A stretch of 24,745 nucleotides of DNA from Paramacrobiotus richtersi (Eukaryota > Tardigrada > Eutardigrada > Parachela > Macrobiotidae), in NCBI GenBank assembly GCA_034698045.1, contig JAQGAU010000706.1, positions 1-24,745 of the forward strand. Direction: 5' to 3'. Shown here one piece after another: positions 10,304 to 21,056 of this stretch. A program made the translations under genes and the position numbers. Every line of letters begins with the position of its first letter. The first letter of the stretch is position 1. The notes under the pieces were generated by a model. It saw only the letters and a program-made list of their open reading frames with translations, ran no database searches and was not told the origin of the DNA.

Positions 10304-11731
10304 TTACCTTAAAGGGGAAGAACTTTCATGTGTTTCAGACAAAAGCTTACGTTGCATTGGTAGATTGTCACTTGGCGGCGGTTTGACAAAATCCTTGCCA
10401 GATGGAACACCGCACTTGAAGCGTTTATGAATCCTAGCAACATCCAGCGGACTAAGGTTGACCTTTTGCCCTAACTTTGCTCTCCACACTTTCGGGATAA
10501 TTGTTGGCAGCTGATCGTCCACCGCAAATGCTTTGACTTCGTAGTGCATTACCGACTCGTAATCATACGGCAGTCCGTAAGTTTGACTGGCATGTTGGGA
10601 AAAGTGGCGCTTGTTTTCTATTCGCGAAGGGTACATAAACTGAATCACCTGTACATGAGCAATACTGTGAACTGCGAGTTGTATTTCCCAGAAACCTTCA
10701 GCAATGTTATCCCAGTTGATGGTCACATAATCATCTCGATCTAAGCGTGACTGCTCATGAAGAAATCCCAAAACATGCAGGAGTTCATGCTGAATACTTC
10801 CGTAATGCTCTAGGCAAGCCGACGATAGTGATACGATCTGTCGGCCGCCTGTGTGACCAACATCGGAGAAACATCTGGAACGGTACAAATGAAAGTTTTG
10901 CTTGAAAAAATTAAAACATGGACAACGTACAAAGGACCTTTTTGGAACTTGATATAATCAGTCTCAGTAGTCCTTTCCACAAATTTTACACACTGTTCCG
11001 TAAGGACCATAATGATCTCCATTGCTTGGATAACCATTGCACGCTCCGCCCTACCTGCAGCAGAAACGATTAAATATCAGCTATCGCCAGCCCAGCAAGC
11101 GCACGATTCCATTTTTACGTAGCGAATGTATTACGAAAACGTATGGACCGCTGCGTAGTAAATTCGTAAGGAACCGTGTTGTTCGACCACATGAGGTTCG
11201 CGTTATCCACTGCGTTAGCGGCGACATTGGCGGGCATCTAAACGACAGTGGAGAGGGCATCTTATATGTAAATGTCAAACTGCGCAAAGCTGTTTGCTAA
11301 ATTCCTTTTTCATACTTTATTATTATTATTATAACATTGCAGTAGCCAAACCCATTCCAATTTGAAGGGCTTTAGTGGCTATTGGAAATGTTTGGATGTT
11401 TGTATGAATTTTGACATTTTTTTGGTTGATTATTGAATTCGGAATATGGATAATAGTTACTCCAGGTGTTCACTTACATCTTCCGACTCGAAACTTGTAA
11501 TATCGCCTTCAAACTTGTCGCCGTCATAATGTGACTGAGTATCGTCAAACTTGGCCAAAGTTTCTGGATCGATGAATTCTTTCCAATCTGTTATCACTTG
11601 TGTATTATCATCCACTAACAAGCTGACAAGTGTTCGTAGTGAATCGTACTGTACATACTTTCTGGTAAAATTCCGGCTGTAAAGGTCGAGCTGACCCATT
11701 GAAAAACCACTATGGCGAAAACGTACTTCAT
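10304..11731 (-). CDS. Astacin-family zinc metalloprotease, five exons, with signal peptide and propeptide
   Basis: Phase-consistent exons are 11659-11731, 11478-11614, 11119-11237, 10931-11050 and 10304-10874, giving 339 aa. The protein starts with a signal peptide (MKYVFAIVVFQWVSSTFTAG). The propeptide carries FEGDI, the astacin aspartate switch that holds the zyme inactive. The mature domain starts near LMWSNNTVPYEF and has CVKFVERTTETDY, the zinc site HELLHVLGFLHEQSR with three His and the catalytic Glu, and the Met-turn SVMHY. A short basic tail follows and no CUB or EGF domain. It is probably a secreted endopeptidase activated by propeptide removal. The first intron is only 44 nt. A donor-like gtaagc near 10350 means extra 3' exons are possible. 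The next gene upstream on the same strand is the guanylyl cyclase. Confidence 0.9.
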
Positions 11732-12008
11732 GGCTTTTTAAGGAAGCTGGAACTACGAGTGCTGAATACCTTAACGGCGTGTTCTAGGGAATCATCGTCA
11801 ACGGTAAGGCGTTTCATGTTTTGTGCTACATACAGTACAGTACCTGGTGGCTGTCACGTATTCTGTAAATAACACGGTGTGTTAGTACAATCGTGCTATG
11901 CTGATTCACAGCGCCACTGGGCCTGTTTTTTCGGGGTTGTCATGTGATTGCCGAAGGGTTGCTCAGAACTGGAACTAACGTTTGTTTGACAATTTAAGAA
12001 CTGGATTA

Positions 12009-15000
12009 CTATATAATATAGCGATCGCCTGTTATGCAGAGCTCATCAGCTGGGTCACGAGATAATGTGTAACCGATAAAAGGCCCCTGGGCGGTCACAA
12101 GCGGAAAATCAACCATTACCACGCCGACAATCTTTGGCCCAAGTTTAGCACTGGCTTAGAATGATATGCACAAAATATCAATAATAGTAATTACTTTCTG
12201 GTAGTGCGTTAAGGGAACCCTGACCTCTATCTCAAAATTCGTGCTTTGCAATTCGGTAGATTTTTATAGATTCGATAGGTATAATTTTAGTTCAAATTGT
12301 GAACAGAAATTATATCTTGATATTCAATCATTTAGAAAGTCACGCGGTAGGACAAGGATTACTACCAGAAGGAAAGCCAGTGTTGAACTGAAGGTGCTGA
12401 AGGAGTAGTTTCTGCTCAGTATCGCGTAGCTTGACGGCGAAATTGGCAATCCGCGCAACATGATCCTTACCGCACCTTTCTGGAAGACCACTGGCGACCT
12501 GGAATTGATAACTTTTGTTTTGGATGGCAGAACTTGGAAAGGTTAGCTCTTGCCATAAACGAGTCGCCAACAGCTTCCACTTTGTAAACGCTGCATTCGG
12601 TAGACAGTTGATAAATGTTGATTTCGGTTTCGTCCACCAACCAAATCGTAGTTTCTGGCGAGTGAGTTTTGACAAAATCCGCGAATCCGTAAAGATCGGT
12701 GAACATGACTGTTACACACGCGAAGAACTCCGGCGATACGTGTCGACCAGCTCTAAGCTCCTTGACAATCGTCCTATATTTAAAGGGACGATCAATACTG
12801 TTGTATCGCGAAAGCAAGAACCAGGTGGCCCGGACCGACCGCACCCACCTGGGCAGAAACTGACCAATAATGTCATCGCATTCTGCATTTCGGCCTTTAG
12901 TTCACTTGTTCTAACTGCTACTTGCTCTTCCAGATCCAGTGAGTAGTTAACCAGTCTGCTGTGTATTTTGTCATACAGCCCGTGTGGCTGATGCTTACCG
13001 GTCGAAGAAACAGAGGTTACTTTCGGCAATGCTAATCGAAGGTCACGGACACCGGGTCGCGTGGAGGGGTCATGATTCCAACATGGTCGAATGATGGTTT
13101 CTAGATCTTGCATTTGTGAAAAGTCAAAGGTGTTGAGTAGATGTTGTACATCCGTAGGGGAAACGCTCTCTAAACGCTCTAAAATACTTCTGCCATGAGA
13201 CAACCATCTGACTCCGTTCTACGCACAAAACAAACAATGCCCATTTGATTACAACCACTGTTCCATGTGGCGCGGACTGGAACAAGTTTTTTATTTATTT
13301 GCATTGTTGTATGTAGATATTACTACGGCATCTGGGTTTACCAAGAAAACCGTAGCAAACAAACATTACTCAGGCGGATTTGTTGATGTCGACACGCAAT
13401 GTTATGTCACATTAATGTCACCTTAATGTTCATTGTTTTGTTTGTTTGAAACTCAGTTTATAGTGTGAGGATTACAGATTACTGCCTACATGATATATCA
13501 TGCTATACTCTGATTCCGATGGACCATCTGACTACGTAGACACTGACACTTACTTTCGCACATCGACCGAATATTTCGATACAGACTCCCCTTTGTCAAC
13601 ACGTCGCATATCACCATGCCAGAGGAAAAGACGTCAACAGGCTGATACGCTCTGGGGTTGTCTGGAATGGACTGCTCGGCTATTGCCCAGTAAGAGCATT
13701 CCCAAATGTTCTCTGTGCAGTTGACAGAATCCTGACAAACACCGCCTAATTCTTTCTGCAGCCTATCCGCTGCAACGTGGACAAGTTTCAGCGTGAAATG
13801 CCGGTCTATCCAGCAGGCCATGCTGCTGATCCGACCGTGATACTGCAGCGGTGAAGAATGGATATATTGCAGCCCCTGCAAATTTCAGCGTAATAACAAC
13901 AAAATAACGCTATCTTAGAGACAGTGAAACGACGTACATTAAGATAGTCCATAATTAGCGAGTGTATTAGAAGGGCATCGGCAGCAACAAAACCGCCAAA
14001 TATCTGCGGTAGGGCGCCTCTTCCCGGACATTCGAAAACAACCGCAAAACAGACAGTACCATCCATTGTGCTCATCTTTAACCCATAAAACCGGCAAACA
14101 TTCATGTGTTCCATTCCTTTCAACTGACAGCCAAAATTTAATATGGTTGACTGACAATTTACAACATAAAATGCCACACATACTTTTCTCGGTAACACCA
14201 ATAGGGATTTGCTGGCCGACATATTCATAAAGGTCACTGGGTGAAAAGTAGCAGTAATTGTAGTCACCATGACAGATTTCTGCTCGTGCTCCGCAAAACC
14301 TGTCTGTCTCGTCTAGAAAAGTCTGGTACATGTAGTTTTATAATAATACACAGTTTTTGAACGAGGCTTTTCGATACGTACCTTTAATGGCCTAATGTTC
14401 CCGTCAACAGCAATAGATTCGCGTAGTCCTATATGGGACTCTTTTGTTCCGGTTGGTTGTATTGACATCAGATTCTGTGATACTGCCCCATACCGCGACT
14501 CTGGTTTCTGCGTCAGTTCAATTTGCCACCAGTTACCATAAAGCAACTGCTTGTCTGCTTTCCATCTGCTGTTCCTTAAGAGTACACCTATCCTTTATGG
14601 TATTTCAAAAACGGTTCGTTGCTACAAAATACCTAATGCTTCCAAAGGAGACAACTCGAACAACAATACATAAGCCAAATAAAGTGCAAACCGCCACGTA
14701 GACCAACCGATTATCGGCTGTAAAAGACTGTAATATGATGTGTGATCTTGGTAACAGCATAATATGGGCTTACGTGGTGGCAAGCATGAGCTACGCTCGT
14801 GAAGATATCCACAAAGAGGCACATTGGGTGGTGGAAACGAGGTGTTGATCCACGTCTTCAGCTGTTTCGTTTCGGTCAGTCTCGCGTTTTTGGCACTCTT
14901 GTGCAAAAATGGCTGAGACACAAAGACCAACAAGTTATTCTGGGCTAGCTGATGTTTGGAACAGTCCCGACATCCAGAGTATGGTATGCACTGTATACCT

Positions 15001-17304
15001 CGCGATTCCCCGTAGGAGTGATATAAGAGACCGTGAAATCCGAGCGTCGTTGACCTTCAGGATCGATGTGCATGCTGTCCTCGCATATGGCATCATCAAA
15101 TGTTCGGTTAAGGAACTTGTGCGCCAAAACGGCGCCACTTCGAAAGTTTATACCCTCCCACAGCGTTTCATTGATAACCTGTGGTGTACAAGCATCGAGT
15201 ACTCCAGCTGCATTTTTACGAACGGGGTCAGGGTGTAATATACTTCTGCAAGCGCCGTAATTGCGATGCAGTTTCCGATGATGGTGGTGTATGGCTGCAA
15301 TTTAGCAACAACATTTTAATTGTATTCATACTAGGTAAAATCGCTCTCCGCTGATGCTGGCGATGAAAACCGGGGCTGATAAAAGCGCAGGGCTGCTTTT
15401 TATACTATACTTATAAAGTATGAAAGATCGTGACAAAAAGTTTGGTCAAATTTCAAGCAAACCGGACCATTTCGAAGAGACTTGTCGTCTCCGAAAGGAC
15501 TACAATAAACTTCCGTAATAGAGAAAACTGCGTTAGAGCTGAGTATAGAAGGATCATTAGCTCTGGGGTTACCTGATCTGTTAGTCGATAGGTAAAGTTG
15601 TAATCTCGTTCGGCTCGCCTAAGAAACTCCTTTGCCCGTTGTCGTCCCGCAGAAATACCATAGGAAAATTCGCTTAGTTGTACGACGAGCAACGACTGAA
15701 ACGCCTGAAGAGCGACCTGCATGCGAGTCGCGGCAGTAACAAGAGCCAATTAAAATACAATGGTGTATGGCTTTATACCGGATCGTCTTGGTCGTTGTAC
15801 TGCCAGTGCATCGGAGGAAAAATGTTCTCGTTGGCAATGTATACCTACGCAATACAGCGGGAGAAACCAATGGAAGTTCGGGAGTACAGTGCTTTTCATA
15901 ATTACATATTCGCCATTGGTCATATTCATGGAATGCGCTGTAATCTGCAGACAAAGGCCTCGTTAACAATAACGTAGAAAATTCTGGTACATGTACTGAC
16001 CAGGACCAGGATGTTTTACGAGAAGCTCCCTCAACGGCGGACTAAGACCGAAATACAGCACCACTAAAGAAAACTTCCCATGTGATTTTGATCCGGAAAT
16101 CGCATTCTTCGGTAACTTACCGCGGCTAACAGGGCGCACCATTTGCAAAATTGACTCAAAGTTAAAATGCACACCCGGCGTCAAATGTATGCGATGAACA
16201 ACCGGAGTCAGAGCGACGTTAATCTGTAAGTCGGCAATGATCCGTTGCGCTAACGAGGTGAAGACCGAGGGCGCTGCATCGTCGACTATGATAAAAATGG
16301 TGGTCCAGTTGTACTTGTTGAGGATCTCGGTATATAACCCGGCACAGGCCGACAACAGGACGTACTGGGTGCAGATCCATGTTGGATACAGCTGCCGGTT
16401 GCGAATCCCGGCACTGGCTGACATCCTGCAACAAGGATCCTATGTTTTATAAAGTTTGTTACAATGGTGTACAGGTCACGGTACGTCGATATCCATAAAG
16501 TATCCCACTGAGTTTGGAAATATGGTAGTTCCGTGTTGCCGACACATGCTGAAAAAGCGCATATAACGGTATAAGCGCTATCAAGCGGCTTATTTTATTC
16601 TACGTAACACAAACGTTTATGCGGAGTACTCGTAGAAAAGAAGGAAGAATCTAAGCTGGGGGATTGATTTGTCTGATTAGTTTCTCTTAGGTTCTCTTAG
16701 TTCCTCTCTCAGCTTCTGATTAGTTTCTCCTAGTTTCTCCTAGTTTTTCTTAAGTTCTCAGTTTCTCTTAGTTTCTCTTAGGTTCTTTTAGTTTATTTTA
16801 GTTCTCTTAGTTTCTCTTAGTTTCCTCCGATAACGGGCGAGACTCTAACAGCCATGGTTCCATCAAGTTACCAACTAGGAACAGCAATGCACCACCCTAT
16901 ACAGATGCAGTAAGGAACTCTCACTTCTGTCAATCCGGACAAAGGTCATTCCACAGGTTCAACTTCATACCTGATTCAATATAGACAGTGATGTCACGTT
17001 CGTTCCTCTTGCGATAATGCCATTCCGCCGTCCTTCTGACCACGTTAGCTCTCGAGTCTTCGCAAGTTAGATTAACTGGATCATACACGAAATCCAACTT
17101 GAAACTGATGATATGACCGTATTTTTTCTGCACTTGTTCAACAGCAAAGGTAATACCCGGTCCGATGTAAGGCAAACAGGCCACTCCGGTGGACATGAAT
17201 CCCAACACTACGATGCTGACATTGACCATGGCTGTTTGACCGGATGCAGGGTCAACGTAATTGGCTGCTTTTAGTACAGCGAACGACGGGAATGCATTGT
17301 TCAT
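12009..17304 (-). CDS. Receptor guanylyl cyclase, natriuretic-peptide-receptor type, about 17 exons, degenerate catalytic end
   Basis: I traced 17 phase-matched minus-strand exons: 16971-17304, 16121-16417, 16020-16063, 15906-15944, 15779-15844, 15511-15716, 14999-15245, 14774-14912, 14633-14717, 14382-14574, 14184-14279, 13938-14123, 13554-13875, 12845-13211, 12554-12773, 12366-12498, 12009-12154, about 1040 aa. Order: extracellular ANF-receptor domain (STGVACLPYIGPG; NKYNWTTIFIIVDD; AHSMNMTNGEY), juxtamembrane VPLCGYLHE, one TM (VYVAVCTLFGLCIVVRVV), kinase-homology domain (MEHMNVCRFYGL; YHGRISSMACWID; YWAIAEQSIPDNPRAYQPVDVF), hinge coiled coil (LEEQVAVRTSELKAE) and cyclase (FTDLYGFADF; YKVEAVGDSFMVASGLPER). 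Both metal Asp and the Glu for guanine are present. The expected RIGIHSG and DTVN..SR segments are badly altered, so activity is doubtful. The 5' end and signal peptide are unresolved. Confidence 0.82.
16675..16826. repeat. Imperfect tandem array of a 10-bp unit (tttctcttag / ctaagagaaa)
   Basis: About 150 bp are made of close variants of tttctcttag, with some units shortened or one base changed (tttctcctag, gttctcttag, gttcttttag). It lies inside the first traced intron of the guanylyl cyclase gene (16418-16970). On the coding strand it reads ctaagagaaa repeated, purine-rich and full of ctaa/ctaag strings resembling branch-point sequences. Confidence 0.85.
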
Positions 17305-18299
17305 TTTAGCGTCAGTTGCAGCTGGGTTATACTGTGCAATGCAGTATATGTTAAAAGCCCTTTCCAGTGTTGGTTTTCAAACAGATTATGTGCAATGTTT
17401 CTCCACACCGGTACACCTTTTACGTAAATGTCGCACGCAAGATACCCGCTTGGAAGAATGATGCTAGTGTAACACCCACACTGTCCTGCTGGGTTTGAAA
17501 GGTGAGCGGTGATAATCGTTTGAACAGTTTAGGAAGCATGTTATGGTTCGAGGCCGTCCGAGTATCTCCTGCATAATGTACCTGCATTTAAAAGCATCAG
17601 ATTTGATAAAATCAAGCGACAATTGGAGCGTTAAGACGACAGCCAGCAGCCGAAACTGGGTCGGGAAGAAGTTGTTTCTTGCATCTGCTATGTGGCAGAT
17701 AATCGCCCGTATAGTTTGTCTGCATGCAAAAAACAATCAGCTACACAATGGTGTGTGTTTGTTATTGAGCAGAAAACAGATTTTTGTCAACTCGAAAGGT
17801 GGGCTGACCGTTCAGTACCATATACTACCATGGATCTTTGCAGGAAGGTGTTTAACATCGTCCTAACAAACAAGTAAACATTTTCAGGCCAGAGGTAGGA
17901 ATAAATACGCGACACCGTATTACTAAACGCTACTAAATCTATGTGAGTATGGAGCAATTTGTTACTCTACTGTATAATTACTATAAACAGTAAAAATATG
18001 AACATAGCGGTCTACCAGAAACCGATCAAGATCGCAATTGCTTCGCGTTTACTTTTCCGTGCTTGTGTTGAAATTGATGAAATGATGGAAATTAAAAGAA
18101 ATGCTTTGTTGTAGTATTCGCTTAATCGTAGAATTAGAGCTGTATGGTTTCCTCACGCTTCGATGGTTAGATTCGCACAATCCCGCAATTCACGAACGCT
18201 CGGATGCACCGTAATTTGTTGGCTGGTTGGACTGCCTCACAGATGAACTGCCTCGTGAATAAATTACCGAAAGATAAGATGGAATGAGTTATGAATTAG
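17305..18299. other. Region upstream of the cyclase, first exon not resolved
   Basis: This should hold the start of the guanylyl cyclase gene. A minus-strand frame at 17464-17736 contains a hydrophobic, signal-like run (FRLLAVVLTLQLSLDFI) ending at a good donor (tgcag|gtacat). It has no ATG, and the only phase-compatible acceptor (ggaaag, near 17360) is poor, so I do not call it an exon. The rest shows nothing recognisable. Confidence 0.35.
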
Positions 18300-18490
18300 G
18301 CAGCGCCGCGTCAGGGTGAGCCTGCCAGTTTCATGTCGCCGACGCTGTGCCCTTTTGGATAGCTGATAAACGCCCGAGTCTGGCGCCATCCCGCTGTCTG
18401 CTAACCCGCAGTCCTCCGCCCACTTGTGACCTTAACAAAACGCAGTACACGTCCCCTGCCGAGCCGAACTGAAATGCGCTTCTGGGAGAC
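18300..18490 (-). pseudogene. Serpin relic 2 (central fragment, second copy of relic-1 sequence)
   Basis: The DNA matches 2555-2730 across its length: gctgtgcccttttggatag, atcccgctgtc and gcagtcctc recur in the same order with the same spacing. On the minus strand one frame reads ADSGMAPDSG...QLSKGHSVGDMKL, which fits the serpin segment leading into s3A. Other parts have shifted frame and contain stops, so it is not coding. It shows that the eroded serpin of relic 1 has a relative here. Confidence 0.55.
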
Positions 18491-19134
18491 TCAACGCATG
18501 AAGCAGATAAGATTGGATAACAGTGATGATCTACCGTTTAATTTAACGTCAGTTCGACACTTGTTTGTTAGATTCTGAACGCACAGCACAAAAATTTTAA
18601 TCCGTTGCACGTTACACGTTAAGATACCGGAGCGGAACGTATGTCGTCAAAGTTTTGTGTGATCGCAGCTAGCAGCTAAGCCAAATAATTATGAACTTTA
18701 CATTACCATGTTCGTCCTTCCGTACTCCTGCGCAGCACGAACAGATGTACCACTTACACATACATCGGTTTAAATTGTCTGCATATTTATTATTTCGTTG
18801 TTTTTCTGGAGACTTTCGAAAAACTTCAAGGGAACTCGCCCTACCATTGTCATTGTGAGTCCGGCGATGCGCTGGTATATCATCCTTCAACTTTACCGTA
18901 CTGGGCGAAAGATCGGAAGAAATTTACCACACTTCGGCTTTTGAAAAACAAGCAAGATGCCCGTGCAGAGTTACCTACGAACGTTCCGATAAAGGTACTT
19001 TACGTTCAAATGGCGTACCCTTGACGCATAACTGAACGTATAACGTATAACTGAGAAAAGAGCGGTTGCGTTCACAGTCAGTTATTTTGCGGACTTTACG
19101 TCATCGGCATCGTCGTGGAGCATAGCTACCATTC
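18491..19134. other. Spacer between serpin relics 2 and 3, no gene seen
   Basis: One minus-strand frame of 73 codons (18669-18890) has no motif. A short near-repeat around 19025-19050 (aacgtataacgtataactga) is the only pattern I noticed. Some of this may be further serpin debris too eroded to recognise by eye. Confidence 0.35.
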
Positions 19135-19245
19135 ACAGTCCAGTCGGATCGGAAACGTGTCCCATACAATGGCAAAAAGAATGCTTAGATGATTCCTGCC
19201 GTATAAAAAACATGAAAAGCACGTCCATTTATGAAATCTGATGTC
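19135..19245 (-). pseudogene. Serpin relic 3 (C-terminal exon fragment)
   Basis: The plus-strand text ggatcggaaacgtgtcccat matches ggatcagaaacatgtcccat at the end of the intact serpin (4501-4520), and aacatgaa...ccattta.gaaatctg.tgtc continues the match to its last exon. Translated on the minus strand it gives TSDFINGRAFHVFYT, then a stop and frame change, then HCMGHVSDPT. These are the serpin C-terminal signature and tail in two frames. It lies upstream, in the minus sense, of relic 2, so the two come from different copies. Confidence 0.75.
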
Positions 19246-19270
19246 TTGTTAATCACAGAAGTACATCGAC

Positions 19271-19468
19271 TAATGATGTATGAAACAAATCCCCGCTTAA
19301 CAGCACACACTTTAATCGTGTTTGTTTTTAATACAGGCAACTTGTGATTTCCTGTGACGACAATATCCCATATACTTACAACCGCAGCAACATAACACTG
19401 GACTAAAACAATTGCAAGATTATAAACACCCTAGCTGACAAACACGAGAATGAAAGGAATAGAAAAAA
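19271..19468. repeat. Dispersed repeat, copy 1
   Basis: About 200 bp matching 23489-23721 in the same orientation. Shared blocks include cagcacacactttaatcgtg, ggcaacttgtgatttcctgt followed by gacgacaatatccc, actggactaaaacaattg, agattataaacacccta, and gagaatgaaaggaatagaaaaaa. No open frame or terminal inverted repeat was seen. It starts just beyond serpin relic 3. It may be an old non-autonomous element or duplicated flank. Confidence 0.85.
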
Positions 19469-20980
19469 TGCCAATATCGATACTTGTACACCACGTTATC
19501 CAGCGACACACGATCGCTACCACATCAATATGTTGGAAGTGTTTATACTGTCAGACCAAACCGCCAGGTTTGATAGTTAATACGCTGTAAGCAAAAGGGA
19601 AAAGAAATGGATCGAAGAGTTGAGCATGTAACAGACTCGCGTAACTGCATTCGTAAACCAAACACTGCTTAGAAACTGATATATACGCTCTTTGTTTCCA
19701 AGTTCTGATAAAATTTGGTCGGGTATGCCTTCACGGTGTCGTAGGAGTAAAGGTCAAAGCTTCTCCTGTCGAACCTTGCTACTTGTGGCCCTGGCAAGAC
19801 CAGAGAGCGCAAAATGAACCAAGTTTGATACATACTGGTACAGAAATGATTAATGTATCACATGAAAGTATAACGTAGAGATTTCCAATAGTTCTGAATT
19901 TTGCACAAAATTTTACATGAACACCAAAACGCTGCAGCGTAAGGGTCCAACCCTTTTTCACAGCTGGAGGATGCCATTTCAAATTCCACGTAAATTATCC
20001 GACAGCTTTCGCTGTCCGCTTTTGTATTTTAAAAGTTACTGGAAAGATTGGGCTATCAGAAGAAATCTAGAACCTGGGTGCCACATCGGCCTCTGCCCTC
20101 CAGCGGCCTGCCGAACACGTTGTACAGTATTGCCCGAACGCACTGTGCGACAAAAACCACAGCACCATATACCTAAAACAAAACTATATAATTAACTATG
20201 GTAGTACTGTTCAAGGTCATGGCTTTCTAACCCATTAGGTTGACCTGAACTATATTTAGCGACATTTGCTTTGGTCCCAGTTTTCCTTGGGAAGAACCTT
20301 ATTAGTTGGCGGGAAGGATTGTCTCTTGGTACACAGTGCCGGTGCACATTTGCAAATAGATCGACTAGACGAAGGAATAGCTAGAAAGCAGCTTTGCGGC
20401 ATCAGAAGGCTCAGAAAAGCCTCCTAGGATCACTGCTTCTATGTGCAAGCGGGGTGCAGTAAAAGAAAGTAAAAGAAACAATGCAAGAGACGCAGGAGTA
20501 AACAAACAATGGTGCAGACTTATGACGCGGATGTCTGGATCACGAGGTCGACCTTTTTGCTACCCGTCGTTTTAAACAAAAGCGGTACTCCGGATGGTTG
20601 AGGTTATTCTTATTGATAAATGTCCTTGATCCTTGCGGCTTGTAACCAGCTTGGGTCAAATTAGTGCCGTTGAACCTATCCGCACTCACAAAAAAGAAGG
20701 GTTTGGCTCAACTTACACATCGTACACTGACACCGGTAGCACAATCGCTGTTCGAACAACATTTTCCCAAATTGTACTTAGGACCACAGGGATCCTTAAG
20801 CTGATCCTTTCCGACGGTGTTCTTTCTTAAAAGGCATGTTCCCGAATGCAATTACAGTTGTCACTTACGATCCGCGTCGAGAATACCTTAAAAACCTGAT
20901 GTTGGAAAAGGCCGTATTCCTTTAACCATAATGTGTATCTAATCATAATTTACTCATATTTATATAGTTTTATCCTTGCA
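19469..20980. other. 1.5-kb region without a supportable gene
   Basis: Weak hints only. A minus-strand frame at 20057-20171 follows an acceptor-like ttttag and reads VYGAVVFVAQCVRAILYNVF with a stop soon after; it could be a stray terminal exon but nothing joins to it. Plus 20633-20830 is an open frame without motif. The stretch just before 20981 (atttatatagttttatccttgcag) looks like an intron end and suggests a 5' UTR exon of GPCR3 starts at 20982. Confidence 0.35.
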
Positions 20981-21056
20981 GTCCATGGCACAAGCTGTCC
21001 ACCGTACAGGTTGCGTTAGAGACTTCCTTTCGGACGTTATCAAGTAATTCACCAGC

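Noticed and set aside
11081..11300. Minus-strand 68-codon frame and plus-strand 87-codon frame
   Set aside because: Both are shadows of the astacin exon at 11119-11237, whose correct frame encodes LMWSNNTVPYEF.
14999..15294. Apparent one-base frameshift in an A5 run within the cyclase ligand-binding domain
   Set aside because: Extending the previous exon to 15511 (giving VTPELMILLYSALTQ) and using the acceptor before 15245 joins in phase 2 without any frameshift.
16418..16439. Phase clash between the first two cyclase exons using the acceptor at 16440
   Set aside because: A later acceptor (gatgtcag before 16417) restores the phase, so no break is needed.
17464..17736. Signal-peptide exon for the guanylyl cyclase
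   Set aside because: Hydrophobic run present, but no ATG in the frame and no good acceptor to join it to the first sure exon.
20057..20171. Terminal exon encoding a hydrophobic peptide on the minus strand
   Set aside because: An acceptor-like site and 38 open codons exist, but no partner exon or family similarity.
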